Assembly: GCA_007693335.1 (NCBI GenBank)
Contig: REDU01000101.1
Coordinates: 1 to 34,420 of the forward strand
DNA: 34,420 nucleotides
Direction of reading: 5' to 3'
DNA from: Ilumatobacter sp.
GTDB lineage: Bacteria > Actinomycetota > Acidimicrobiia > Acidimicrobiales > Ilumatobacteraceae
Part shown: piece by piece, positions 7,963 to 15,691 of the stretch
Position numbering within the stretch: position 1 is the first letter of the stretch
Layout: each line of letters begins with the position of its first letter
Notes under the pieces: model-generated
Database searches by the model: none
Seen by the model: only the letters and a program-made list of their open reading frames with translations
Told to the model about the DNA's origin: nothing
Program-made: the position numbers and the translations under genes

Positions 7963-9401
7963 CCGGCCGCCACGAAGGAGGTGTCGGCCCGCGGGCCCAC
8001 GTCGAGGGCACGATCGGGGAGGTGGATGGTGAGCGGCATCACTCCGTGGGGCGTCCACTCGACCGTGATGGGGACGGTCTCGCCGAGCGACGCTGCGAGG
8101 AGCGCGCCGAGCGTGCCACGCTCACCCACCAGCGGGAGCGAGCCGCTGTGGTCGGTCAGCACCCAGCGACCATCGGCCACGGTGGGAGCGGCGAGCACTG
8201 TCACGGCGAGACGCTCCAGCCAGGGTTCGGCCGCGACCGCCCGGCCGACCGCATCGCACGCCGCCACCACCTCGAGCGGGTCCGGTGCCGCCGGACGTTC
8301 GGGCTCGTCGCGTCGTTCGCCCACCAACGCCCGGAGCGAGCCGCCCGGATAGCGGAACAGGTCGGCATGCACCGCCGTACCCACCTCGAGGGATGCATCG
8401 AGGCTCTGGCGGTACGCGGCGAACGAGAGCACCATCGCCCATCGACCGCTGGCCCGACCCCACAGCCACACCCGTCGCACCTCGATACGGTCTTCGCGAG
8501 TGTCGCTCCGCCCGGCAACCACCCAGTGATCGGTCTCGGGCACACCCGCCAGCACGTCGGCCTGGCGCACCTGCCACCCGGTGGTGGCGGCCACCGCGTC
8601 GGCGAGATCACCCGGCAGGTCGGGCACCCGCAGCCCCGCCTGCGCGACCAGATGCAGGACACCGAGCTCCGCCAGCACCCGGTCGTGCCAGTCGGGCGAC
8701 GCGCCCACGAGGCCCGCCAGCCGCCGGACACGGTTCGCGAGCGCTCCGGCACGGGCGTCCACCAACCGGGCGGCCAGTTCGTCCCACGTCGCGTAGTGGG
8801 CGAGCGACGGGTCGGCCAGCCCGGTTCGCATCCGGTCCTCCAACCACCGGTCGAGCTCGACCAGCCCCTCACGCATCCGGGCCACCCGCTCGTCGCGGGC
8901 ACGTTCGTGTTCATGGTCGGACGGACCGGCAGGGTCGGTGCGGTCCGGATCGGAGGCATGATCGGGGTCGGACCGGCGATCGGGATCTGATGCGTGATCG
9001 GACGCCGGCGACGCAGCCGGGTCGGGCGAGACGGGCGACACCGGCGTGTCGGGCGGCGACGCGCCGTCCGAGCGGCCGGCGCGACGAGCGGCCCACTCGG
9101 CCACGGCCGGTGGCGGCGTGGCATCGGGGACGGCCTCACGGGACCACAGCAGCAGCAGTGCGATCGCGTGCTTGCAGGGCAGCTTCCGGCTCGGACACGA
9201 ACAACGCCAGCCCACGCCCACGTGGTCGACCAGGGTCTCGTACGGCTCGCGCCCCGAACCCCGGCACCGCCCCCACGCCGACCGTCGATCGGCGCCGAGC
9301 CCGGTCCATCGGCCGGGGTCGGCCAGCGGCTCGGCCGCCGCGAACGTCGAGGGCGACGGCGCCACGGCCATCACCTGCTCGACGCTCCACCGATCGGTCA
9401 C
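7959..9401 (-). CDS. SWIM zinc-finger protein
   Basis: A 480-residue protein with an N-terminal SWIM zinc finger: Cys67, Cys69, Cys76 and His78 in WRCSCPSRKLPCKH fit C-x-C-xn-C-x-H. Such fingers bind DNA or protein. Upstream of it, DRWSVEQVMAVAPS and SAWGRCRGSGREPY are typical of this family. A disordered linker of repeated Ser-Asp-Pro-Asp-Arg/His units lies near 125-155, followed by a long helical and beta-rich C-terminal half with no known catalytic site. GTG 9401 is the start because the conserved RWSVEQV follows directly; it lies 10 bases after the rhomboid gene stop. It is co-transcribed with the DUF5691-like gene. Confidence 0.85.
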   Translation of the reverse strand: MTDRWSVEQVMAVAPSPSTFAAAEPLADPGRWTGLGADRRSAWGRCRGSGREPYETLVDHVGVGWRCSCPSRKLPCKHAIALLLLWSREAVPDATPPPAVAEWAARRAGRSDGASPPDTPVSPVSPDPAASPASDHASDPDRRSDPDHASDPDRTDPAGPSDHEHERARDERVARMREGLVELDRWLEDRMRTGLADPSLAHYATWDELAARLVDARAGALANRVRRLAGLVGASPDWHDRVLAELGVLHLVAQAGLRVPDLPGDLADAVAATTGWQVRQADVLAGVPETDHWVVAGRSDTREDRIEVRRVWLWGRASGRWAMVLSFAAYRQSLDASLEVGTAVHADLFRYPGGSLRALVGERRDEPERPAAPDPLEVVAACDAVGRAVAAEPWLERLAVTVLAAPTVADGRWVLTDHSGSLPLVGERGTLGALLAASLGETVPITVEWTPHGVMPLTIHLPDRALDVGPRADTSFVAAG

Positions 9402-9411
9402 TCGAGCCCTC

Positions 9412-10074
9412 TCACGGCAGTTCGGGGGGTTCGTACCAGCGCCGCGGCCGGGGCGCGGCAGGGTCGATCGTCCGGGCCGAAGTGGTGGCGTCCCGATCGG
9501 TGTGCACCACGGCGGCCGCCACCACACCACCGATCGCACCGAACAGGTGGCCTTGCCACGAGATACCCGGTCGCGGCACGACACCCCACAGCACACCGCC
9601 GTACAGCACCACCACCACGAACCCGCCGAGCACATAGGTGACCCGGCGGGCGAAGAACCCCCGGGCGATCAGATACGTCACGTAACCGAACACGAGCGCA
9701 CTGGCGCCCACGTGCACCGTGCCGGCGGCGCCGAACAGCCAGGAACCCGCGCCGCCCACCACCGCCACGACCACCGTGACCGTGCCGAAGACACGCGGAC
9801 CACTCAGTGCGATCGCGCCTCCGAGGAGCACGAACGGCACCGTGTTGGTGAGCAGGTGCACGAAACCTTCGTGGAGGAACGGCGCGGTCACGATGCCGAC
9901 GAGGCCGTCGAGCTGCCGTGGCCGGATCCCGAAGCGGTCGAGGCTGCCGGGCGTGACCAGGTCGATCAGCTCGACCGCCCACATCACGGCCAGCAACACG
10001 AGCACAGGCGTGAACCGCTCGAGCGCCGCGCCCCGGCCGGGTGCGTCGATCGCGGTGCCGGGGTCATCCACCAC
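9412..10074 (-). CDS. Rhomboid-family intramembrane serine protease
   Basis: An integral membrane protein of about 220 residues with six or so hydrophobic segments. The catalytic dyad is visible as Ser125 in HVGASALVFG (G-x-S) and His176 in ISWQGHLFGAIGG. HLLTN (73-77) supplies the usual asparagine in the second helix. Rhomboids cleave membrane-protein substrates inside the bilayer; the substrate here is unknown. The start is uncertain: GTG 10074 or the next GTG at 10071 gives an N-terminus that leads directly into the first membrane helix, with a weak GGGATG upstream. It is the first gene of the minus-strand cluster and is divergent from the MFS gene. Confidence 0.87.
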   Translation of the reverse strand: MVDDPGTAIDAPGRGAALERFTPVLVLLAVMWAVELIDLVTPGSLDRFGIRPRQLDGLVGIVTAPFLHEGFVHLLTNTVPFVLLGGAIALSGPRVFGTVTVVVAVVGGAGSWLFGAAGTVHVGASALVFGYVTYLIARGFFARRVTYVLGGFVVVVLYGGVLWGVVPRPGISWQGHLFGAIGGVVAAAVVHTDRDATTSARTIDPAAPRPRRWYEPPELP

Positions 10075-10143
10075 GTCATCATCCCATCCGGGTGCGCGAC
10101 CCGTGCACCGCACACGCCGCACAGGTGGCGTGTCAGCCCGACC

Positions 10144-10149
10144 TACGGT
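10144..10149 (+). promoter_or_regulatory. -10 hexamer TACGGT before the MFS gene
   Basis: TACGGT ends 6 bases before ATG 10156, giving a leaderless start. The hexamer is identical to that of the acyl-CoA dehydrogenase gene. Confidence 0.5.
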
Positions 10150-10155
10150 GGCACG

Positions 10156-11364
10156 ATGGCAACGGCGCCGGGGGTCGACGAACCCCGTCTGCACGAGCTC
10201 GACTCGGGTCGGTCGTGGGTGGTGGTGGCAGCCACGTTCCTCAGCACCTTCACGGTGTTCGGCGTGGTCTACAGCTTCGGTGCGTTCTTCGACTCGATGG
10301 CCGACGACTTCGGCACCGGCAAGGGCGCCACGGCGCTGATGTTCTCCATCACCACGGCGTGGTACTTCGGACTCGGCCTCGTCTCGGGCAAGGCCGCCGA
10401 CCGCTTCGGCCCACGTCCGGTGCTGCTGGTGGGCGCCGTCGCACTCGGGGTCGGTCTGCTGGCCACGTCTCGCGTCGAGTCGATCTGGTGGGGCTACCTC
10501 ACCTACGGCGTCGGGGCTGGCACCGCCGTCGCGTGCGGCTACGTGCCGATGGTGGCCACGGTTGGGGGCTGGTTCGAACGACGGCGCACCCTGGCACTCG
10601 GCATCGCGGTGGCCGGTATCGGCGCCGGCACCCTCGCCTGCGCACCGCTGGCCAGCGCGCTGATCGACGCCCACGGCTGGCGCACCACGTACGTGGTGTT
10701 CGGGATCGGCGGTACGGCCCTGCTGCTGATCGCTGCGATCGGTGCCCATCGTCCACCGATCGTGGTCGGACAGGCACCGCTCGATCTCCGCAGCGTCGTG
10801 CGTCAACGGGCCTTCATCGTGCTCTACACCGGTGCGCTGCTGGGATCACTGGCGCTGTTCGTGCCGTTCGTCTTCATCAAGTCCTACGCCACCGACCAGG
10901 GCATCGACAGCCGTCTCGCAGCGACCCTGGTGGGTCTCATCGGCGCCTCGAGCATCGTCGGCCGCCTCGGTCTCGGTGCGCTGGGTGCCCGCTTCGGGTC
11001 GGTCCGGCTGATCCAGTTCAGCTTCGGATCGATGGCGGCCAGCTACGTCCTGTGGCTGGTGGCCGGTGGCAGCTTCGCCGTGCTCGTGATCTTCACGGTC
11101 GTGATGGGCGTGGGCTACGGCGGGTTCATCGCGCTGTCGCCCGCCGTGGTGGCCACGCTGTTCGGCACCGTCGGGATGGGCGCGATCCTCGGTGCCACCT
11201 ACACGGCTGCTGGCATCGGCGGGCTCATCGGCCCACCGGTGGCCGGCGAGCTGATCGACCGCGCGTCGTACAGCGCCGCGATCGTGTTCGCGATGGTGCT
11301 GACCACGCTCGCCACGGTCGTGCTGCTCGCGCTCCCTGTCCGGCGAACGGGCCACACGCCGTAG
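10156..11364 (+). CDS. MFS transporter, monocarboxylate/oxalate-formate type
   Basis: A 402-residue inner-membrane transporter with about twelve hydrophobic segments. Visible major-facilitator signatures are GKAADRFGPRPVLLVG between helices 2 and 3 (G-x-x-x-D-R-x-G-x-R), GGWFERRRTLALGIAVAG (typical of the monocarboxylate/OFA branch) and GALGARFGSVR in the matching loop of the second half. The family exports or exchanges small organic acids by proton or anion coupling; the substrate here cannot be told. The start is fixed by the leaderless -10 six bases upstream. The stop codon TAG overlaps the -10 of the small gene that follows. Confidence 0.9.
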   Translation: MATAPGVDEPRLHELDSGRSWVVVAATFLSTFTVFGVVYSFGAFFDSMADDFGTGKGATALMFSITTAWYFGLGLVSGKAADRFGPRPVLLVGAVALGVGLLATSRVESIWWGYLTYGVGAGTAVACGYVPMVATVGGWFERRRTLALGIAVAGIGAGTLACAPLASALIDAHGWRTTYVVFGIGGTALLLIAAIGAHRPPIVVGQAPLDLRSVVRQRAFIVLYTGALLGSLALFVPFVFIKSYATDQGIDSRLAATLVGLIGASSIVGRLGLGALGARFGSVRLIQFSFGSMAASYVLWLVAGGSFAVLVIFTVVMGVGYGGFIALSPAVVATLFGTVGMGAILGATYTAAGIGGLIGPPVAGELIDRASYSAAIVFAMVLTTLATVVLLALPVRRTGHTP

Positions 11365-11367
11365 GAT
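11362..11367 (+). promoter_or_regulatory. -10 hexamer TAGGAT before the 56-residue membrane peptide
   Basis: TAGGAT ends 8 bases before ATG 11376 and overlaps the TAG stop of the MFS gene. AGGA inside it could instead act as a ribosome-binding site for read-through from the transporter gene. Confidence 0.35.
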
Positions 11368-11375
11368 CAGGACAC

Positions 11376-11546
11376 ATGGCCCGCACCTCGCCCGGCGACA
11401 GGCATCAAGGACGCACCACGGTCTCGTCCGACTCCGATCTGCCACTCCGAACCCGCTCGAAGGCCGTGACCGCCACCGCATGGTTGCTCGTGGCCGGACT
11501 CGGGCTCGCGGTGGTACTCCCCGTGGTCGCCCTGCTCTTCGGCTGA
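11376..11546 (+). CDS. Small single-pass membrane protein (56 residues)
   Basis: Starts at ATG with AGGATCAGGA upstream and ends at TGA 11544-11546. The first 33 residues are polar and basic; residues about 34-56 form one hydrophobic helix (ATAWLLVAGLGLAVVLPVVA) ending in LLFG, so the C-terminus is in or just outside the membrane. It lies 11 bases after the MFS gene and is probably co-transcribed or separately started. I recognise no family. It could be a subunit or regulator of the transporter, but that is only suggested by position. Confidence 0.6.
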   Translation: MARTSPGDRHQGRTTVSSDSDLPLRTRSKAVTATAWLLVAGLGLAVVLPVVALLFG

Positions 11547-11566
11547 GTGACCGCCCGCCGGACGCG

Positions 11567-12100
11567 TCAGGCGTCGGCGCCGCAGTTGGCGCAGCGCCCG
11601 AAGACGTCGAGCGCATGGTGCCGCGGCGAGAAGCCGGCCGCCTCCGCGAGGCCGTCGAAGGCCCGGTCGAGCGAGCGTTCGAGCGCGGCGTCGAGGGTGA
11701 TGTCGGTGATCAGCCCACACTCCTCACAGATGAGGTGGTGGTGGTGCTCGGTGAGATCCTCGGCCAACTCGTAGTGGGCGTGCTCGGCACCGTGCACCAG
11801 CCGCCGAACCACCCCTGCCTCCTCCATCAGTGCGAGGTTGCGGTACGCGGAACTCTGTGACAGGTCGGGCGCCAGCGCCAACAACGCCGGCAACGTGACG
11901 GGAGCACCCGTACCGGCCAGCACCTCCACGAGCCGACGGCGGCCGGTGGTGTAGCGCTGATCACGGTCCATCAGCCGCTCACGTGCCATCCGGTGCACCT
12001 CGGCCGAACCCGGCCGGGATCCGTTGCCTCCGGTGGCGCGCTTCGCGGACTTCGTGCCGGACCCGCTGCCGGATCTCGTACTGGTGGCGATCGTTCCCAT
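11567..12100 (-). CDS. zur: Zinc uptake regulator, Fur family (Zur)
   Basis: A 177-residue Fur-family repressor. The winged-helix domain (about 45-110) has the recognition helix region LSQSSAYRNLALMEEAGVVRRL. The dimerisation domain contains HHHHLICEECGLITD, with Cys125 and Cys128, and the end carries Cys170 and Cys173; these two C-x-x-C pairs form the structural zinc site. The first 40 residues (Ser/Gly/Lys/Arg-rich) are an extension absent from most family members; ATG at 38 or 44 is an alternative start. It is assigned to Zur rather than Fur because of its neighbours: zinc importer, COG0523 GTPase and zinc-free ribosomal proteins. It is predicted to bind the GAATGAKTC motif when zinc is plentiful. 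It lies 13 bases after the small gene at 12114 and shares its promoter. Confidence 0.87.
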   Translation of the reverse strand: MGTIATSTRSGSGSGTKSAKRATGGNGSRPGSAEVHRMARERLMDRDQRYTTGRRRLVEVLAGTGAPVTLPALLALAPDLSQSSAYRNLALMEEAGVVRRLVHGAEHAHYELAEDLTEHHHHLICEECGLITDITLDAALERSLDRAFDGLAEAAGFSPRHHALDVFGRCANCGADA

Positions 12101-12113
12101 CTCGTGAGAGACG

Positions 12114-12320
12114 CTACCGGACCCGCAACCCGCAGGCGGCGTTCATGAGCTGGGGCGCCACGTGTACCCCCGGTGTCAACACGGTTCGGCGCTCGGTGTC
12201 GATCCGAGCGGAGGTGCCACTCGACATGAACGTCACGGTCACCGTGCCGTCGAGCTCGAGCACCAACCGGTGGGTGGTGCGACCCTGACAGTCGAGCAAC
12301 TCCTCGGTCATCAGCTGCAT
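12114..12320 (-). CDS. Small conserved-looking protein upstream of zur (68 residues)
   Basis: A 68-residue protein with alternating hydrophobic residues suggesting a small beta-sheet domain, two cysteines and no membrane segment. I recognise no family. Two things argue that it is real: a TACCGT hexamer on the minus strand ends 6 bases before its ATG, giving a leaderless promoter, and it is spaced 13 bases from zur. The -35 region of that promoter overlaps the candidate Zur operator, so it would be zinc-regulated together with zur. No function is proposed. Confidence 0.62.
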   Translation of the reverse strand: MQLMTEELLDCQGRTTHRLVLELDGTVTVTFMSSGTSARIDTERRTVLTPGVHVAPQLMNAACGLRVR

Positions 12321-12326
12321 TCGGCC

Positions 12327-12371
12327 ACGGTAGCGCCCTCCCGCATGATTGGGAATGATTCCGAGTAGCGT
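12327..12371. promoter_or_regulatory. Divergent zur/cobW promoters with candidate Zur operator
   Basis: The minus-strand -10 TACCGT (complement of 12327-12332) serves the small gene and zur, and the plus-strand -10 TAGCGT (12366-12371) serves the COG0523 gene. Between them GGAATGATTCC (12352-12362) is a perfect palindrome around a central G. It covers the -35 zone of the minus promoter and lies just upstream of the plus -10. The same motif occurs at 17769 and 20736. Confidence 0.65.
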
Positions 12372-12378
12372 TCCGGGG

Positions 12379-13593
12379 ATGTCGACCGATCCACGCCTCC
12401 CCGTCACGGTGCTCTCCGGCTTCCTCGGGGCCGGCAAGACCACGTTGTTGAACCGGGTGCTCGCCAACCGGGACGGCCGGCGCGTCGCAGTGATCGTGAA
12501 CGACATGAGCGAGATCAACATCGATGCGGCACTCGTGGCCGGCGGCCAGGCGGCACTCGACCGCACCGAGGAACGCCTGGTCGAGATGACGAACGGGTGC
12601 ATCTGTTGCACCCTGCGCGACGATCTCCTCGTCGAGGTGGCCCGCCTGGCCGACGAAGGCCGCTTCGACCATCTCCTGATCGAGTCGACCGGCATCAGCG
12701 AACCGATGCCCGTGGCCGCCACGTTCCTGTTCGCCGACGAGCTCGGCCACAGCCTCTCGGCCACCGCCCGGCTCGACACGATGGTCACCGTGGTCGACGC
12801 GTCGCGCTTCCTCGTCCACTTCGACGAGCTGCACGACCTGGCCGAGCTCGGCATCGGACGCGACACCGACGACGATCGCACCGTGGTCGATCTCCTGGTC
12901 GACCAGGTCGAGTTCGCCGATGTCCTCGTGGTGTCGAAGCCCGATCTGGTCGACCACGACGATCTGGCCCGAGTGGTGGCACTGGTCCGTCGTCTGAACG
13001 CTCGGGCCGTCGTCGAGATCGCCGAGCACGGCATCGTGCCCCTCGATCGGGTGCTCGACACCCACCTGTTCGACGAGGACGAGGCGGCGTTGGCACCGGG
13101 CTGGGTGCGCGAGCTCAACGGTGACCATGTGCCCGAGACCGAGGAGTTCGGCATCTCGTCGTTCGTGTACCGCCACCGCTGGCCGTTCCACCCGGCCCGG
13201 CTGGCCGACGCCCTCGACGACGCGTGGCCGGGTGTGTTGCGCAGCAAGGGCTTCTTCTGGCTCGCCACCCGACCCGACGCCCAGGGTCTGTGGAGCCAGG
13301 CGGGGTTGTCGATCCAGCTCGAGCCGCTGGCCATGTGGATGGCCGCACTCCCCGAGAACGAATGGGACCTCGACCCCGCCGAACTCGCCGACCTGCACTC
13401 ACGCTGGGACCCGCTGCTCGGCGACCGCCAGAACGAGCTCGTGTTCATCGGCATCGACATGGACGAGATCGCCCTGCGCGCCCGCCTCGACGCCTGCGTG
13501 CTCACGCCCGCGGAGTTCGAGCAGGGCCTCCACGCATGGTCCACCCTCCCCGACCCCCTCCCCGAGTGGGACGCCGCCTGCGACCTCGACTGA
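12379..13593 (+). CDS. COG0523 / CobW-type GTPase, probable zinc metallochaperone
   Basis: A 404-residue G3E GTPase. Walker A is [11 protein letters not shown] (14-24), the metal-binding G-C-I-C-C is at 73-77, Walker B/switch is IESTGISEP, and the base-specificity loop is VSKPD. The C-terminal half is the CobW_C domain. Members of the Zur-controlled branch (ZigA, YciC, ZNG1-like) deliver zinc to client enzymes under zinc shortage. The candidate Zur operator upstream and the divergent zur gene support that role over cobalt or nickel insertion. ATG 12379 is 7 bases after a TAGCGT hexamer, so the message is probably leaderless. Confidence 0.9.
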   Translation: MSTDPRLPVTVLSGFLGAGKTTLLNRVLANRDGRRVAVIVNDMSEINIDAALVAGGQAALDRTEERLVEMTNGCICCTLRDDLLVEVARLADEGRFDHLLIESTGISEPMPVAATFLFADELGHSLSATARLDTMVTVVDASRFLVHFDELHDLAELGIGRDTDDDRTVVDLLVDQVEFADVLVVSKPDLVDHDDLARVVALVRRLNARAVVEIAEHGIVPLDRVLDTHLFDEDEAALAPGWVRELNGDHVPETEEFGISSFVYRHRWPFHPARLADALDDAWPGVLRSKGFFWLATRPDAQGLWSQAGLSIQLEPLAMWMAALPENEWDLDPAELADLHSRWDPLLGDRQNELVFIGIDMDEIALRARLDACVLTPAEFEQGLHAWSTLPDPLPEWDAACDLD

Positions 13594-13596
13594 TGC

Positions 13597-13647
13597 GAAC
13601 TGACGTGCGGTCAAGCGTGTCCTCGTTGACATTCGCGCGGGGAGAAT
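13597..13647 (+). repeat. Family II interspersed repeat, copy A
   Basis: Starts GAACTGACGT and ends in CTCGTTGACATTCGCGCGG then GGAGAAT. Six copies occur in the window. It follows the COG0523 stop codon by 3 bases. Confidence 0.85.
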
Positions 13648-13652
13648 CCGGG

Positions 13653-13703
13653 GAACTGACGTGGGATCAGGGGTGGTCTCGTTGACATTCGCGCGGGGAG
13701 AAT
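13653..13703 (+). repeat. Family II interspersed repeat, copy B
   Basis: A direct repeat of copy A with a 56-base period. The last 20 or so bases (TCGTTGACATTCGCGCGG onward) are identical to copy A. The reading frame of the FAD-dependent protein enters this element. Confidence 0.85.
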
Positions 13704-14860
13704 CGCTGCGATCAGACGTCCGCCGGGCGCGACTGGTGATCGTGGGGGCCGGTCCGCACGCGCTGACGATCGCAGCGCACTTCGTGGCGGCCGATCGTTC
13801 GTTGACCGACGATCTCGTGGTGATCGACCCGAGTGGCACGTGGATGCACGCCTGGCGGAGGGCGCTCGCCGCACTCGAGATCGAACACTTGCGATCACCG
13901 GTGGTGCACCATCCGCACCCTGATCCGTATGGCCTCCTCGCCTTCGCGCGCACCCACCGTCGGAGCCCGGAACTCCATGGCAAGTACCAGACCCCCGGCA
14001 GCCGGCTGTTCGACGACTTCTGCAACCATGTGGTCGACGAATTCGCGCTGGGTGGCACGGTGATGCCCGGCACGGTCACCGCTGTGGACCCTGGCGGTCT
14101 CGTGACTTATTGCGTCGACCGCGGTCGACGGACGGAGCGGGTGCACGGCGACCAGGTCGTCTTCGCCCAGCAACCCCGGCGTGCTGTCCGTCCCGACGTC
14201 GGATCCCCGCCCGGCGACCGGCGGCACCGTCACGCTACCGACGTGGATCTCGACGCGGTCGGTGCCGGTGACCACGTCGCGATCGTGGGCGGCGGTTTGA
14301 CTGCCGGCCACCTCGCGTGCGGCGCTGCGCGGCGAGGGGCCACGGCAGACGTGGTGGTACGCCGACCGGTGGTCGAGCGGGAATTCGACACCGATCCCGG
14401 ATGGCTCGGCCCACGGGAGATGCGCGCCTTCCTCGACACCAAATGTCTCGAGGCCCGCGCCCGACTGGCGGTCGAGGCGCGTGGCGGAGGATCGATGCCG
14501 GGCTGGATGCTCTCCCGGCTCCGGGACCTCGCTGCCGCTGGTCGGGTGCGCATTCGTTGCCTCGACGGGAACGAGCGGATCAGCGATCTGACCACCGATG
14601 CCCACCACGTGTGGTACGCCACCGGCTGGGTCACCGACCCGCTGGGCGATCCGGTGCTCGGCCCCCTCGTCGAGGACAGTGGCTGTCGGACGGTGGGGGA
14701 TCTCCTCGTGCTCGGTGGACGACTCGAGCTACCCGGCACCGCCGTGCACGTGGTGGGCCGCCCGGCCACACTGCACCTCGGCCCCACCGCCGGCAACCTC
14801 GCCGGCGCCCGCAGAGCTGCGGCTCTCCTCGCCGGCCGCGACCCCGACGACATCTGCTGA
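13661..14860 (+). CDS. FAD/NAD(P)-binding oxidoreductase, N-hydroxylase-like
   Basis: About 375-400 residues with two Rossmann dinucleotide motifs: LVIVGAGPHALTIA near the start (FAD) and VAIVGGGLTAGHLA in the middle (NADPH). The G-P-H-A-L-T form of the first motif and the segment HHPHPDPYGLLAFAR resemble the lysine/ornithine N-hydroxylase-like group of flavoproteins. The substrate is unknown. The start is uncertain: GTG 13661, GTG 13673 and TTG 13682 all lie inside repeat copy B, and GTG 13736 lies right at the first beta strand. No clear ribosome-binding site decides among them. If an early start is used, the repeat has contributed the N-terminus. It sits among zinc genes, but nothing in the protein itself points to zinc. 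Confidence 0.78.
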   Translation: MGSGVVSLTFARGESLRSDVRRARLVIVGAGPHALTIAAHFVAADRSLTDDLVVIDPSGTWMHAWRRALAALEIEHLRSPVVHHPHPDPYGLLAFARTHRRSPELHGKYQTPGSRLFDDFCNHVVDEFALGGTVMPGTVTAVDPGGLVTYCVDRGRRTERVHGDQVVFAQQPRRAVRPDVGSPPGDRRHRHATDVDLDAVGAGDHVAIVGGGLTAGHLACGAARRGATADVVVRRPVVEREFDTDPGWLGPREMRAFLDTKCLEARARLAVEARGGGSMPGWMLSRLRDLAAAGRVRIRCLDGNERISDLTTDAHHVWYATGWVTDPLGDPVLGPLVEDSGCRTVGDLLVLGGRLELPGTAVHVVGRPATLHLGPTAGNLAGARRAAALLAGRDPDDIC

Positions 14861-14890
14861 GCGGACACCACCCGCTGGAGCCCGGCGCGC

Positions 14891-14941
14891 CAACTGACGC
14901 TGGTTCGAGCGTCTCGCCGTTGACATTCGGGGGGTCAGAAC
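14891..14941 (+). repeat. Family II interspersed repeat, copy C
   Basis: Starts CAACTGACGC and contains CCGTTGACATTCGG. It ends just before the AT-rich arsR promoter. Confidence 0.8.
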
Positions 14942-14946
14942 CACCA

Positions 14947-14982
14947 CATATATATGGACATTCGCATGTGAGCATGTAGAGT
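14947..14982 (+). promoter_or_regulatory. arsR-type promoter and possible operator
   Basis: TGGACA (14955-14960) and TAGAGT (14977-14982) are spaced by 16 bases, and the -10 ends 6 bases before ATG 14989, so the message is probably leaderless. The region is an AT-rich island: CATATATATG (14947-14956) is a perfect palindrome and ACATTCGCATGT (14958-14969) has inverted 4-base arms. These are candidates for autoregulation. On the minus strand TGCGAATGTCCA partly resembles the Zur motif. Confidence 0.5.
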
Positions 14983-14988
14983 GGGGGC

Positions 14989-15387
14989 ATGTCACCGACC
15001 GAGCGATACACCGCAGCGGCCGATCTGCTGCGAGCGCTCGGCCATCCGGCCCGCTTGCGCATCGCGATGGAGTTGGGCGATCACGAACGGTGCGTGCACG
15101 AGTTGGTGGAACTCCTCGAGCTTCCCCAGCCGACCGTGTCGCAACACCTCCAGGTGCTGCGAGCAGCCAGGGTCGTGAGCGGGCGCCGGGTCGGCCGTGA
15201 GGTGCGTTACACCCTCACCGACCACCACGTGGCCCACATCGCCGGCGACGCACTCGTCCACGCCGGCGAACACCACGATCCCGGACCACCCGTGCCGACC
15301 GACGTCCACCACGGCGACAGCGACCACACCCCTGACCACACCCCTGACCACACCCCTGACCACACCCCTGAGAGGACCATGACATGA
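14989..15387 (+). CDS. ArsR/SmtB-family zinc-sensing repressor
   Basis: A 132-residue winged-helix regulator; residues 5-77 hold the DNA-binding domain with recognition helix QPTVSQHLQVLRAARVV. Asp78, His80, His91 and Glu94 have exactly the spacing of the alpha-5 zinc site of SmtB (D-x-H, then H-x-x-E eleven residues later). Cys35 in ERCVHEL sits at the alpha-3N site. This supports a zinc-responsive repressor that releases DNA when zinc is in excess. The tail after residue 98 is His/Asp/Pro-rich and contains four exact DHTP repeats, perhaps an extra metal buffer. The stop overlaps the start of the His-rich gene as ATGA, so both are co-expressed. Confidence 0.9.
   Translation: MSPTERYTAAADLLRALGHPARLRIAMELGDHERCVHELVELLELPQPTVSQHLQVLRAARVVSGRRVGREVRYTLTDHHVAHIAGDALVHAGEHHDPGPPVPTDVHHGDSDHTPDHTPDHTPDHTPERTMT
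15322..15369 (+). repeat. Four exact 12-base tandem repeats in the arsR tail
   Basis: GACCACACCCCT is repeated four times without change, encoding Asp-His-Thr-Pro each time. Exact repeats suggest recent slippage and possible length variation between strains. Confidence 0.95.
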
Positions 15388-15689
15388 GTACCGCCACCGA
15401 CCACCGCACCCACACCGATCACGACCACCAGCACGGACCCGACTGCGGCCACGCAAGCGTGCGCCACGACGACCATGTCGACTACGTGCACGACGGGCAC
15501 GTGCACCGAGAGCACGACGGGCACTACGACGAGTGCGACGGCCCCGACGGCTGCATCGAGCACACCGGTCACGACCACGTGCACGGACCCGACTGTGGGC
15601 ACGAGGCGATCCCCCACGGCGATCACGTCGACTACCTCCACGACGGCCACCGTCACGCCGTCCACGGCGATCACGTCGACGAGCACTGA
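15384..15689 (+). CDS. Histidine-rich metal-binding protein
   Basis: A 101-residue soluble protein with 26 histidines and 4 cysteines and no signal peptide. It is built of two related halves: each has HGPDCGH, then H-x-D-H-V-D-Y-h-H-D-G-H and a further His-rich end, with the first half longer and degenerate. Similar short proteins are widespread next to zinc genes; I know of no settled function. Translational coupling to the SmtB-type sensor implies production when that repressor is released, so zinc storage, buffering or hand-over is the natural inference. It ends 2 bases from the convergent WD40 gene. Confidence 0.85.
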   Translation: MSTATDHRTHTDHDHQHGPDCGHASVRHDDHVDYVHDGHVHREHDGHYDECDGPDGCIEHTGHDHVHGPDCGHEAIPHGDHVDYLHDGHRHAVHGDHVDEH

Positions 15690-15691
15690 GC

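Noticed and set aside
11971..13544. Two long minus-strand open frames opposite the COG0523 GTPase gene
   Set aside because: They are shadows of a gene with clear G3E GTPase motifs. Only the last 68 codons of one of them, outside the GTPase gene, form a plausible separate gene (12114-12320).
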